Below, piece by piece: positions 1 through 5,343 of a DNA stretch of 5,776 bases. The stretch is from Candidatus Melainabacteria bacterium (GTDB lineage Bacteria; Cyanobacteriota; Vampirovibrionia; Obscuribacterales; Obscuribacteraceae). The stretch is taken from positions 1 through 5,776 of the forward strand of contig PSRH01000137.1 in the NCBI GenBank assembly GCA_003175915.1, read 5' to 3'. The notes beneath the pieces were generated by a model. That model saw nothing but the letters and a program-made list of their open reading frames with translations, did no database searches and was not told where the DNA came from. Position 1 is the stretch's first letter. Each line of letters starts with the position of its first letter. The translations under genes and the position numbers were made by a program.

Positions 1-90
1 GCGATTCACCGCAATGTGATCAAAAATTGGTTCGACCACAAATTCGAAAGTGGTGTCTTGCGAGACTCTGGCCAGTCGTCCTAAGTCCAC
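1..90 (-). CDS. Probable N-terminal fragment of a protein cut by the left window edge
   Basis: A minus-strand frame opens with GTG at 90-88 and stays open to the window edge, giving 30 residues that begin V-D-L-G-R-L-A-R-V-S and continue with an alternating hydrophobic pattern (FEFVVEPIFDHIAVN). An AGAGG lies 8 nt before the GTG, a good ribosome-binding-site spacing, and an in-frame TAA lies a few codons further upstream, so the start is confined to this place. First codon positions are rich in G (13 of 30) and second positions poor in G, as in real genes. I do not recognise the family from so few residues. The rival reading is a plus-strand frame from base 1 to a TAA at 82-84 (27 residues), which has weaker codon-position bias; the two are antisense and only one is likely real. 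Confidence 0.42.
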   Translation of the reverse strand, partial: MDLGRLARVSQDTTFEFVVEPIFDHIAVNR

Positions 91-104
91 TACTTTAACC
101 TCTT

Positions 105-163
105 CTTAACACCTCCGGTGCCACCATGTCTGTGGTGGTTATATGGTATCAGGAGGTCTTAAG
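105..163 (+). promoter_or_regulatory. Imperfect inverted repeat covering the SD and start of the small ORF
   Basis: CTTAACACCTCC at 105-116 is complementary to GGAGGTCTTAAG at 152-163 at 11 of 12 positions; the only mismatch is C110 opposite C158. The right arm contains the SD (GGAGGT) and ends on the first base of the GTG start codon at 163. Inside it, CCACCA (121-126) and TGGTGG (133-138) form a second perfect 6-bp stem. Alternatively 117-123 can pair with 144-150, with two G-U pairs and A151 bulged, extending the outer helix to about 18 pairs. In RNA this would hide the ribosome binding site of the gene at 163. Because the region may lie between divergent genes, the repeat could instead be a DNA operator. 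The pairing is read directly; the regulatory role is inferred. Confidence 0.5.
151..157 (+). promoter_or_regulatory. Strong Shine-Dalgarno site AGGAGGT
   Basis: AGGAGGT is a perfect match to the anti-SD of 16S rRNA and stands 5 nt (6 counting from AGGAGG) before the GTG at 163. It is by far the best ribosome binding site in the window and fixes the start of the small ORF. An in-frame TAA at 160-162 sits immediately before that GTG, so no earlier start is possible. The site lies in the right arm of the inverted repeat at 105-163. Confidence 0.75.
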
Positions 164-294
164 TGCGAAGGAGAATCAAACAAACCTGGCTGTCCACACT
201 CTTCATCAGCGCCTTCTTCTGGGGTGTGAAAAAGGTCGTCAGCCCCCTTCCTTTGGCGGGCACACTCGTCGACATTATTGAATCGTCCATCTAA
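163..294 (+). CDS. Small hydrophobic protein, 43 aa, possibly membrane-associated
   Basis: GTG start, 43 codons, TAA stop at 292-294. I do not recognise the family. The N-terminus is strongly basic (three Arg and a Lys in residues 2-6), followed by a hydrophobic aromatic stretch at residues 9-22 (W9, F14, F18, F19, W20), a KK pair at 23-24, then a second moderately hydrophobic segment at 25-39 with SPLPLAG in its middle and a mildly acidic end (D37, E40). The hydrophobic stretch is short (about 14 residues), so it could be a short transmembrane helix, a peripheral amphipathic helix or an uncleaved signal. Support for a real gene is the perfect SD at correct spacing, the upstream in-frame stop directly adjacent, and a strong intrinsic terminator 28 nt after the stop. 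The inverted repeat over the SD suggests tight translational control, as seen for some small toxins and leader peptides, but no toxin family is evident. Confidence 0.6.
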   Translation: MRRRIKQTWLSTLFISAFFWGVKKVVSPLPLAGTLVDIIESSI

Positions 295-321
295 AAGTTT
301 TACTCGCTCCAGCGGTAAAAG

Positions 322-357
322 TTGCACCCGATGTCTTGCAACATCGGGTGCTTTTTT
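322..357 (+). terminator. Rho-independent terminator
   Basis: GCACCCGATGT (324-334) and ACATCGGGTGC (341-351) form a perfect 11-bp GC-rich stem with the 6-nt loop CTTGCA, followed at once by seven T residues (352-358). This is a textbook plus-strand intrinsic terminator, ending the transcript of the small ORF that stops at 294. Read on the minus strand the same stem is followed by only AACTTTTA, so it may also weakly end transcripts of xpt, which converges from the right. Confidence 0.92.
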
Positions 358-389
358 TGAGCCTAGCTTGGTTTCCTGGGAGCTCAGCC

Positions 390-962
390 CTAATCCGCCA
401 GTACCAGGCGGGCATTGTCGACGGAGATGACTTTCGCTAAGCTTTCGATCGGGACATTTAGCGGTTCCAGTTTCTGGCGGCCGTTTTCATAGCATTTTTC
501 GATCACCGCACCGATACCAACCAGGGCGGCACCACTTTGCTTTACTATGCTCACAAGCGCAAGCGTCGTCACTGCGCTGGCCAGAACGTCGTCAATAATC
601 ACTACCCGGTCTGTTGAAAGCAAAAACTCGGGGGTGACATAGAGCCTGATTCTACCTCCCTTCGTATGGGACTCAGCCTCTGCCGTATAGGGCTCCTGTA
701 CCATTGTCACCGGCCGCTGTTTGCGCGCATAGATCATCGGCAGGCCGAGCACCATGGCCATTGAAAGAGCAGGCAGCAAGCCACTTGTTTCCGCCGTTAA
801 TATTTTTGTGGGAAGCTTAGCTTGAAACCTTCTGGCAAACTCTTCCCCGACTTCCTTCAATAACGGAGCATCAACCTGATGATTCAGAAAACTGCTCATC
901 CCGATTATGCCGTTTGGCAAACATTTGGCTTCACTTTCGAGCTTCTTTTTAAGGGCTAACAT
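390..962 (-). CDS. xpt: Xanthine phosphoribosyltransferase
   Basis: Cytosolic purine salvage enzyme that converts xanthine and PRPP to XMP, feeding GMP synthesis. The 190-aa length fits the Xpt family (B. subtilis Xpt is about 194 aa). Family landmarks: M-x-A-L-K-x-K at the N-terminus, SFLNHQVD at residues 24-31, the TAETSGLLPA segment at 56-65, the ARK at 79-81, the PRPP-binding loop at 120-132 (VVIIDD followed by VLASAVT), and LVSIVKQSGA with GIGAVIEK at 136-156. The PRPP loop departs from the usual DDFLANGQA by having Ser129-Ala130 where Asn-Gly is typical. The start ATG is 15 nt after the acyl-CoA dehydrogenase stop, so it is probably last in the same transcript. There is no clear SD, and no purine riboswitch is seen before it, unlike the B. 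subtilis xpt-pbuX operon. Orotate or adenine phosphoribosyltransferase is less likely given the SFLNHQ and VIEK landmarks. Confidence 0.93.
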   Translation of the reverse strand: MLALKKKLESEAKCLPNGIIGMSSFLNHQVDAPLLKEVGEEFARRFQAKLPTKILTAETSGLLPALSMAMVLGLPMIYARKQRPVTMVQEPYTAEAESHTKGGRIRLYVTPEFLLSTDRVVIIDDVLASAVTTLALVSIVKQSGAALVGIGAVIEKCYENGRQKLEPLNVPIESLAKVISVDNARLVLAD

Positions 963-977
963 TGACAGACTGTTGCT

Positions 978-2153
978 CTAGAGTCCTAATTGTCGCGCGA
1001 TCAGAAGTCGCTGAATCTCGGAAGTGCCCTCACCGATTTCGCAAAGCTTTGCGTCTCTAAGGTAGCGTTCGGCCGGAAAATCCTCGATATATCCGTAGCC
1101 GCCGTGAATCTGCACGCATAAATTGCAAACGCGGCTGGCAATCTCGGAAGCAAAGAGCTTTGCCTGCGATCCTTCCAAAGTCACTCTCCTGTGCCTGTCT
1201 TTCAGCCAGGCGGCATGATAGACGAGCAAGCGAGCAGCATGAACCTGAGTAGCCATATCTGCTAGATAGCCCTGGATTAGCTGGAATTTGCCGATCGTTT
1301 GGCCAAACGCTTCTCGTTGTTTCGCGTAAGTTAGCGCTGCGTCAAGTGCCGCTTGAGCTATCCCCAGAGCCAGCGCGCCGATCGATATTCTGCCGCCTTC
1401 AAGGGTAATCAACGCCTGCTTGTATCCTTTCCCTACGTCACCGATCAGGTTTTCTTTCGGGATGCGGCAATCTTCGAAGCTATAGCTGGCCGTGGGCGAT
1501 CCCCTCATTCCTAATTTCTTCTCCACCTTACTAACGTAAAAGCCCTTGGTTCCTTTTTCGACAATGAAAGAGGAAATTCCATCCTTACCTTTGGAGGAAT
1601 CAGTCATGGCCATGATCACAGCTAAATCGGCATGCGTGGCGTTGGTGATGAATTGTTTGGTGCCGTTCAAGACCCATTCATTCCCTTGCAAGCGCGCCGT
1701 GGTTTTTTGAGCGGCCGCGTCCGAGCCACCACCTGGTTCAGTCAGTGCCCAGGAACCGAGATATTGACCCTTCGTCAGCTTCGGCAAATACCTTTTCTTT
1801 TGCTCGTTTGAACCAAATAAATAGATCGGATTGGTACCCAGCGAAACGTGTGCTGCATAACTCAGTCCTGTCGAACCGCAGGCCCTGCCTATTTCTTCGA
1901 CAGCAATAGCGTAACTTATATAATCCGCGCCGGCTCCGCCGTATTCGGCAGGAATTGGTAGCCCCAATAAATCCAGTTCTCCGAGCTTCTTGAATGTTTC
2001 CTCCGGAAAGCGCGCCTTCTGGTCGACCTCCGCTGCTTTTGGGGCGATTTCTTTCGTGGCGAAGTCTCTCACCATTTCGCGAATCGCTTGGTGTTCATCG
2101 CTGAGAAACTCACCGTAGGCATGAACATCGCTATCAGGTAGAGTGCTTTTCAT
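978..2153 (-). CDS. Acyl-CoA dehydrogenase (short/medium-chain type)
   Basis: FAD-dependent enzyme that oxidises an acyl-CoA to the trans-2-enoyl-CoA, passing electrons to electron-transfer flavoprotein. At 391 aa it is full length. The N-terminal helical domain covers about residues 15-130, the middle beta domain about 131-235 with the FAD/substrate signature WALTEPGGGSD at 135-145, and the C-terminal helical domain about 245-391 with REAFGQTIGKFQ at 280-291 and QIHGGYGY at 348-355. Glu375, in GEGTSEIQR at 374-382, lies where butyryl- and medium-chain enzymes keep their catalytic base. Isovaleryl-CoA dehydrogenase instead carries its base in the helix aligned near residue 254, which here is Gly. 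The overall sequence still has an isovaleryl/branched-chain flavour (CEIG before the Glu), so the substrate cannot be set. No ETF, enoyl-CoA hydratase or carboxylase gene is adjacent. The ATG at 2153 has no good SD; it lies 63 nt after the epimerase stop. Confidence 0.93.
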   Translation of the reverse strand: MKSTLPDSDVHAYGEFLSDEHQAIREMVRDFATKEIAPKAAEVDQKARFPEETFKKLGELDLLGLPIPAEYGGAGADYISYAIAVEEIGRACGSTGLSYAAHVSLGTNPIYLFGSNEQKKRYLPKLTKGQYLGSWALTEPGGGSDAAAQKTTARLQGNEWVLNGTKQFITNATHADLAVIMAMTDSSKGKDGISSFIVEKGTKGFYVSKVEKKLGMRGSPTASYSFEDCRIPKENLIGDVGKGYKQALITLEGGRISIGALALGIAQAALDAALTYAKQREAFGQTIGKFQLIQGYLADMATQVHAARLLVYHAAWLKDRHRRVTLEGSQAKLFASEIASRVCNLCVQIHGGYGYIEDFPAERYLRDAKLCEIGEGTSEIQRLLIARQLGL

Positions 2154-2216
2154 GGCGCTAGTTTTTCAATTTTCTTCTTAGTGCTGGGATCGGCCCATAC
2201 TTGTTGATCATAGCGC

Positions 2217-3362
2217 CTAAACGCTGAGCACGGATGGCTGCTTGACGAGCAGATACTCCTCGATCGCCTGGACAATCCGTTCGGCGGCGTGTCCGTCGCC
2301 ATAAGGATTGACGGTCGAAATCATGCGCTCGTATTCCTTTTTATCGCTCAACAACTTGACGGTTTCAATGACGATATTATCTTGATTTATGCCGATCAAC
2401 TTGGCAGCCCCGGTCTCCACCGCCTCAGGTCGCTCGGTGTTAGTGCGCATGACCAAGACGGGTTTCTTGAGAGTAGGCGCTTCTTCTTGTACGCCGCCGG
2501 AATCGGTGAGAATTAGAAAACTCTTTTGCATAGCGTAGACAAAGGGGACATAGTCTAAAGGCTCAACAAGAATCAGCCTGTCGTGCCCGGCAAAGATTGG
2601 CTCAACCGTTTCCCGTACCACCGGGTTTTTGTGAATTGGATAAAGTACCTGAGTGTCGGGAAATTGGTCGGTAATGCGTCTGAGCGCCTCGGCTATGTCG
2701 GCGATGCCGGCACCCCAATTCTCTCGCCTGTGGGCGGTAACCAACAAAACGCGATATTTCTCGAAGTTGATTTTGCCAAAGAGTTTATGATCAATGTCCT
2801 TTGGTTTGAGCCGATTGGCGGTATCAAGTACAGCGTCGATTACCGTGTTGCCCGTCAAAATTACGTTTTCGGTTATGCCTTCGCTAGCTAAGTTCTGAAC
2901 GGCTAATTTCGTCGGTGCAAAATGCAGTGAGGCGATACGACTGGTTTGCCGGCGTGCCATTTCCTCCGGGAAAGGATTGTAGCGGTCATTAGTGCGCAGA
3001 CCAGCCTCAACGTGCCCGACCGGAATCTTATGATAGAAAGCGGCTAAAGAAGCAGTCATGACGGTGGCGGTATCACCTTGAACGACAAGCAGATCAGGCT
3101 GCGTCTTAAGCAAAAGTTTGTCCATAGCGGTGAGCACTCTTGCCGTCAACTCGGCCAGGGTTTGGCGCGGCCGCATCAAGTCGAGATCATGATCAGGCTT
3201 GATGCTGAACCAGGCCAGCATCTGGTCAAGCATCTCGCGATGTTGAGCGGTTAAAGTGACGATTGCTTCGAGGTGTTTGGATTGCTTGATCGCATGTACC
3301 ACCGGGGCGAGTTTTACGCCCTCTGGGCGCGTGCCAAACACACACATTACGCGCTTTTTCAT
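2217..3362 (-). CDS. wecB: UDP-N-acetylglucosamine 2-epimerase (non-hydrolysing)
   Basis: Interconverts UDP-GlcNAc and UDP-ManNAc, the cytosolic source of ManNAc-type sugars for surface polysaccharides, teichoic-acid linkage units or enterobacterial-common-antigen-like glycans. Counting from the ATG at 3362 the protein is 381 aa, the usual length. It has the family opening FGTRPEGVKLAP (9-20), AQHREML (39-45; the allosteric UDP-GlcNAc region in characterised enzymes), QGDTATV (95-101), GHVEAGLRT (116-124), FPEE (131-134), TAHRRENWG (209-217), and LTDSGGVQEEAP (285-296) with MRTNTERPEA (305-314). Asp97, Glu119, Glu133 and His211 match the residues implicated in catalysis in the E. coli enzyme. 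A GTG 21 nt upstream would add seven residues, but ATG-KKRVMCVFG matches the normal family start. No SD is seen; a TAGAAT box ends 7 nt before the ATG, suggesting a leaderless mRNA. No ManNAc dehydrogenase (wecC) or glycosyltransferase is adjacent. Confidence 0.95.
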   Translation of the reverse strand: MKKRVMCVFGTRPEGVKLAPVVHAIKQSKHLEAIVTLTAQHREMLDQMLAWFSIKPDHDLDLMRPRQTLAELTARVLTAMDKLLLKTQPDLLVVQGDTATVMTASLAAFYHKIPVGHVEAGLRTNDRYNPFPEEMARRQTSRIASLHFAPTKLAVQNLASEGITENVILTGNTVIDAVLDTANRLKPKDIDHKLFGKINFEKYRVLLVTAHRRENWGAGIADIAEALRRITDQFPDTQVLYPIHKNPVVRETVEPIFAGHDRLILVEPLDYVPFVYAMQKSFLILTDSGGVQEEAPTLKKPVLVMRTNTERPEAVETGAAKLIGINQDNIVIETVKLLSDKKEYERMISTVNPYGDGHAAERIVQAIEEYLLVKQPSVLSV

Positions 3363-3369
3363 TGTGGCG

Positions 3370-3378
3370 ATTCTACCA
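3370..3378 (-). promoter_or_regulatory. Candidate extended -10 element of the wecB cluster
   Basis: The minus strand reads TGGTAGAAT: a TGn extended -10 and a hexamer matching TATAAT at 5 of 6 positions. Transcription would begin at about 3363-3362, at or one base before the wecB ATG, giving a leaderless message and explaining the missing SD. No convincing -35 lies 16-18 bp upstream, which extended -10 promoters tolerate. Inferred from motif and spacing only. Confidence 0.4.
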
Positions 3379-3422
3379 CGCACATGCGCGCGTCTAGCTG
3401 TACAACTCTGGCATTGCCTTCA

Positions 3423-3449
3423 TTTTCAGCGTTTTTCAGTTTCTATATT
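3423..3449 (+). promoter_or_regulatory. Weak candidate promoter for the 3488 gene
   Basis: TATATT at 3444-3449 (5 of 6 to the -10 consensus) lies in the AT-rich part of the divergent spacer, with TTTTCA at 3423-3428 as a poor -35 only 15 bp away. Start of transcription would be near 3456. This leaves too little leader for ribosome binding at GTG/ATG 3461-3466 but about 32 nt for the ATG at 3488. Confidence 0.28.
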
Positions 3450-3487
3450 TACCAATCCGGGTGATGGGGCAGCCCGCTAAAAGGCCG

Positions 3488-4165
3488 ATGCCAATAGCAG
3501 GGCTATCTGGTAGACTCGGAGTGCGGGTGGAGCTACTTTGCAGAAGTATCGTGGACGTCATAGTAGAAGGCAAAATCACAGCCGAAGAGGGCGTCGATGA
3601 GGTCCTCCAAACAATTATTGACCTCAAAACTGTAGCCAATCCCGTACTTAGAATTAATTGCCTGGACGCTCGTTTTCAAGGCAAGATTGGTTTTGCTCAA
3701 GGTGGATTCATTCTTGGCGCCAAGATCGACGAAACCGGCGAACTGGGCTACCCTGCCGTCCGTCGCCTCTTAATGGTGCGCAATGGCAATTACGCCATCC
3801 TCGATCCCGAAAAGCAAGTAGTCCAGGATATCAACCAGACCCTTTGGTTAGACGCCGAGAAAGTCATACAAGTCCTTCCCGATATGCCTCAGTTGCCGGA
3901 TGGCCTGGTCGGTGCTCACCCATCGGCGGCCACTACAACTCTAGTTTACGATCGCTACGAAGAACCATCGCCTGTAGTCCGACGACCAGCAGAACGAGCT
4001 TCGGTCGGCGGCGTTAACAGTAAGGCAAGGCAGTTTAATCCATCTGATTGGCGGCGTCGTTACGCCATGCTGATAGGATTGGCTCTGATTCTTATTATTC
4101 TGGCAGCAGCTTATATGTACTACGGCGATCAGATCTTAGCCCTCCTGCATACTTTCATAAAGTAG
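3488..4165 (+). CDS. C-terminally membrane-anchored protein with possible DUF4388/PATAN-like domain
   Basis: Starting at ATG 3488 the protein has 225 residues. I chose this start because AAAAGG precedes it, although the spacing is short; in-frame GTG 3461 and ATG 3464 lack an SD and would add 8-9 residues. Residues 1-60 are a predicted helical or mixed domain (IVEGKITAEEGVDEVL at 25-40). Residues 62-105 show the rhythm of DUF4388-type effector domains: Q-G-K-I-G-F-A-Q-G-G-F-I-L-G-A, then GELGYPAVRRLL and NGNYAI. The match is by eye and weak. Residues 141-188 are a Pro/Arg/Ser-rich linker with low predicted structure. Residues 189-191 are RRR, then a clear single transmembrane helix at about 193-211 and a 14-residue tail. 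The positive-inside rule puts the N-terminal domains in the cytoplasm. It diverges from wecB across a 125-bp spacer. DUF4388-like domains are linked to signalling scaffolds; the specific role is unknown. Confidence 0.72.
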   Translation: MPIAGLSGRLGVRVELLCRSIVDVIVEGKITAEEGVDEVLQTIIDLKTVANPVLRINCLDARFQGKIGFAQGGFILGAKIDETGELGYPAVRRLLMVRNGNYAILDPEKQVVQDINQTLWLDAEKVIQVLPDMPQLPDGLVGAHPSAATTTLVYDRYEEPSPVVRRPAERASVGGVNSKARQFNPSDWRRRYAMLIGLALILIILAAAYMYYGDQILALLHTFIK

Positions 4166-4295
4166 CCAGAACTTCTTCTCACCTGACATATCGATTGCAT
4201 TAGCACGACGCTTCTTTCTCCTATGCGAGGGTATAGTTTTGACCTCCCTTAAAACATTGCTAAAAACGTCGAGCCATCATTTTCGTGATTCGTTC

Positions 4296-4301
4296 TATAA
4301 T
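4296..4301 (+). promoter_or_regulatory. Candidate -10 box TATAAT in the 4166-4441 spacer
   Basis: A perfect TATAAT is placed so that transcription would start around 4308, just before the foldable segment at 4315-4396. No good -35 is found at 16-18 bp (GCCATC at 17), so an activator or alternative sigma factor would be needed. A second candidate lies upstream: TTGACC (4239-4244), 16 bp, TAAAAA (4261-4266). Otherwise 4166-4295 contains no ORF, repeat or terminator that I can support. Confidence 0.38.
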
Positions 4302-4314
4302 TGCCATCGCGTTA

Positions 4315-4396
4315 CGTAGGGCCCAGGCGGGTTAAGAAAAAACGAGCATCCGGGGCGACCTTACGAAAAATCACAGAGTAAGTGCAATCTCACTTA
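4315..4396 (+). promoter_or_regulatory. Candidate structured 5' leader upstream of the receiver gene
   Basis: CGTAGGGCCC (4315-4324) can pair with GGGC-GA-CC-T-TACG (4353-4365), ten base pairs broken by a GA and a T bulge. Inside, CGGG (4328-4331) pairs with TCCG (4349-4352), closing a 17-nt A-rich loop. A second perfect stem, TAAGTG (4379-4384) with CACTTA (4391-4396), follows with loop CAATCT. The first helix's CCCAG (4322-4326) can alternatively pair with CTGGG (4428-4432), the only G-rich stretch before the ATG at 4442. The layout resembles a leader with a mutually exclusive expression platform, but I match it to no known riboswitch class. Confidence 0.35.
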
Positions 4397-4441
4397 TAGT
4401 ACTGATCGATATGCTTTTTCTATAAATCTGGGGTCAGCCGC

Positions 4442-4816
4442 ATGCGCTTGAAAGTTTATTTGGTAGAGTGGAACGACGACGCCACGGTGGCTAGCGCGGC
4501 CCGACTCGCCGCTCAAGGTTGGGAGGTTTTCGCCGGCAACAAGGACGGCGAAGACGCATACCAGAAGATACGAACGATCAAGCCTGACCTGGTAGTTTTT
4601 GATCTGGACACTAAGCCGTCTCATTCGCTCCAGGTTGCTGAAGCGCTGAGAAAATGCAAAACACTGGAAGCGTTGCCCTTCATCTTTATAGGTGGAGACG
4701 CCCGTTCTCTACACAACGCCAAGCAGCGAATCAGCAATGCTGATTTCACCGTCTCAAAAGACTTAGTAAGAGAAATCAAAAAGCAAAGCAGCAAGCTTCT
4801 CTCCTGTCCAGCTTGA
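4442..4816 (+). CDS. Degenerate response-regulator receiver-domain protein
   Basis: 124 aa, the size of a lone CheY-like receiver, with the beta-alpha alternation of that fold. KVYLVEW at 4-10 is strand 1, WEVFAG at 27-32 is strand 2, and PDLVVFDLD at 48-56 is strand 3 with Asp54 where the phospho-accepting Asp sits. LPFIFIGGDA at 78-87 is strand 4 and ADFTVSKD at 100-107 is strand 5, with Lys106 at the conserved Lys. Other key positions are altered: the acidic pair of loop 1 reads E9-W10 rather than D-D, and the conserved Thr/Ser after strand 4 is Gly84. Metal binding and phospho-switching are therefore probably impaired, suggesting a pseudo-receiver used for protein contacts. No output domain and no histidine kinase is adjacent. 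The ATG is preceded by GGGG at 10 nt, a weak SD. It is expressed from the long spacer at 4166-4441 and converges on the gene at 4940. Confidence 0.7.
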   Translation: MRLKVYLVEWNDDATVASAARLAAQGWEVFAGNKDGEDAYQKIRTIKPDLVVFDLDTKPSHSLQVAEALRKCKTLEALPFIFIGGDARSLHNAKQRISNADFTVSKDLVREIKKQSSKLLSCPA

Positions 4817-4939
4817 GAGAGATTATTCCTCTACTGCTTATAACGCCATTGGCAATTTGCAGTTTGATGCTACCGCGCCTGGTGCCAGACTTTCCTTTTG
4901 CAACCGATTCCTGGGTATGACCCAAACCGAAATTTACGC

Positions 4940-5284
4940 TTAGCCAGTGACAATCAGTCGCCACTTACCATCGGCTTCGCGGCGCAAGTCCGCCACACAA
5001 ATTAAAACCGTTCCCAGCAGATCGACACGTACATGATCGTCGCTTTCTTGCTGCCAGGTAAAAGATCCTTTGTCAAAGCGCACGACAGTACCGCGGTTGC
5101 CGCTGATCGGTCCCTCGTAGTCGAGGTAAACGATTCTGTGATCGAAAGACAATTGGGCGCTGACTGTCTTGCCTATCTGTGGGGGACTAGACAGTTTCCA
5201 CGTTCTGAGCTTTTCCCCTGCTTCAAGCATAAAGTCCCAGTGACGTTCAGGGTAATCGTGCTCTAGGATGACGAAGCGCGGCAT
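4940..5284 (-). CDS. Stand-alone LigD-type 3'-phosphoesterase domain protein
   Basis: 114 aa resembling the N-terminal phosphoesterase domain of LigD (PF13298, DNA polymerase LigD family), which trims 3'-phosphate and 3'-ribonucleotide ends during bacterial non-homologous end joining. RFVILEHDYPERHWDFMLE (3-21) matches the domain opening, then LRTW (26-29), DHRIVYLDYEGPI (48-60) and GNRGTVVRFDKGSF (62-75), ending in DGKWRLI. By spacing, His9, His15, Asp17, His49 and Tyr53 correspond to catalytic His42, His48, Asp50, His84 and Tyr88 of P. aeruginosa LigD. Arg52 is replaced by Met19, perhaps typical of this short HWDxML subfamily. There is no ligase or polymerase domain and no Ku gene in the window, so a role in end joining is unproven. 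ATG at 5284; GGTG at 10 nt is a weak SD. The gene lies 59 nt downstream of 5344-5721 on the same strand. Confidence 0.78.
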   Translation of the reverse strand: MPRFVILEHDYPERHWDFMLEAGEKLRTWKLSSPPQIGKTVSAQLSFDHRIVYLDYEGPISGNRGTVVRFDKGSFTWQQESDDHVRVDLLGTVLICVADLRREADGKWRLIVTG

Positions 5285-5343
5285 ATTGATTTAGCACCGA
5301 ATGCGGTAACGGATGGCGTCAATATCAGCGAAGCGATTCGCGT

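Noticed and set aside
33..50. GGTTCGACC followed by AAATTCGAA, resembling a tRNA T-arm
   Set aside because: No acceptor, anticodon or D-arm pairing can be built around it.
1..84. Plus-strand open frame from base 1 to TAA 82-84, as the end of an upstream gene
   Set aside because: Codon-position composition is less gene-like than that of the antisense frame, which also has an SD and start. Not excluded, and noted as the alternative reading of 1-90.
139..327. 62-codon minus-strand ORF
   Set aside because: Its GTG start lies inside the terminator stem, it has no SD, and it is antisense to the better supported small gene at 163-294. Its residues are low in hydrophobic pattern and look like a shadow frame.
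2289..2891. Plus-strand ORFs of 75 and 102 codons inside wecB
   Set aside because: They are antisense to a clearly conserved enzyme whose codon structure explains the open frames.
3436..4017. Minus-strand 67-codon and plus-strand 119-codon frames over the 3488 gene
   Set aside because: Arg/Ser/Pro-rich shadow translations without SD; the 3488 frame with its membrane helix is the convincing one.
4394..4624. 76-codon minus-strand ORF overlapping the receiver gene start
   Set aside because: It is antisense to the receiver-fold frame, with no SD and no family pattern.
4879..4888. CTGGTGCCAG followed by a T-rich stretch, as a terminator between convergent genes
   Set aside because: The stem is only 4 bp with a 2-nt loop and the T-tract is interrupted; too weak to call.
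4776..4964. 62-codon minus-strand ORF between the receiver and phosphoesterase genes
   Set aside because: It overlaps the 3' ends of both neighbouring genes, has no SD and has no recognisable pattern.
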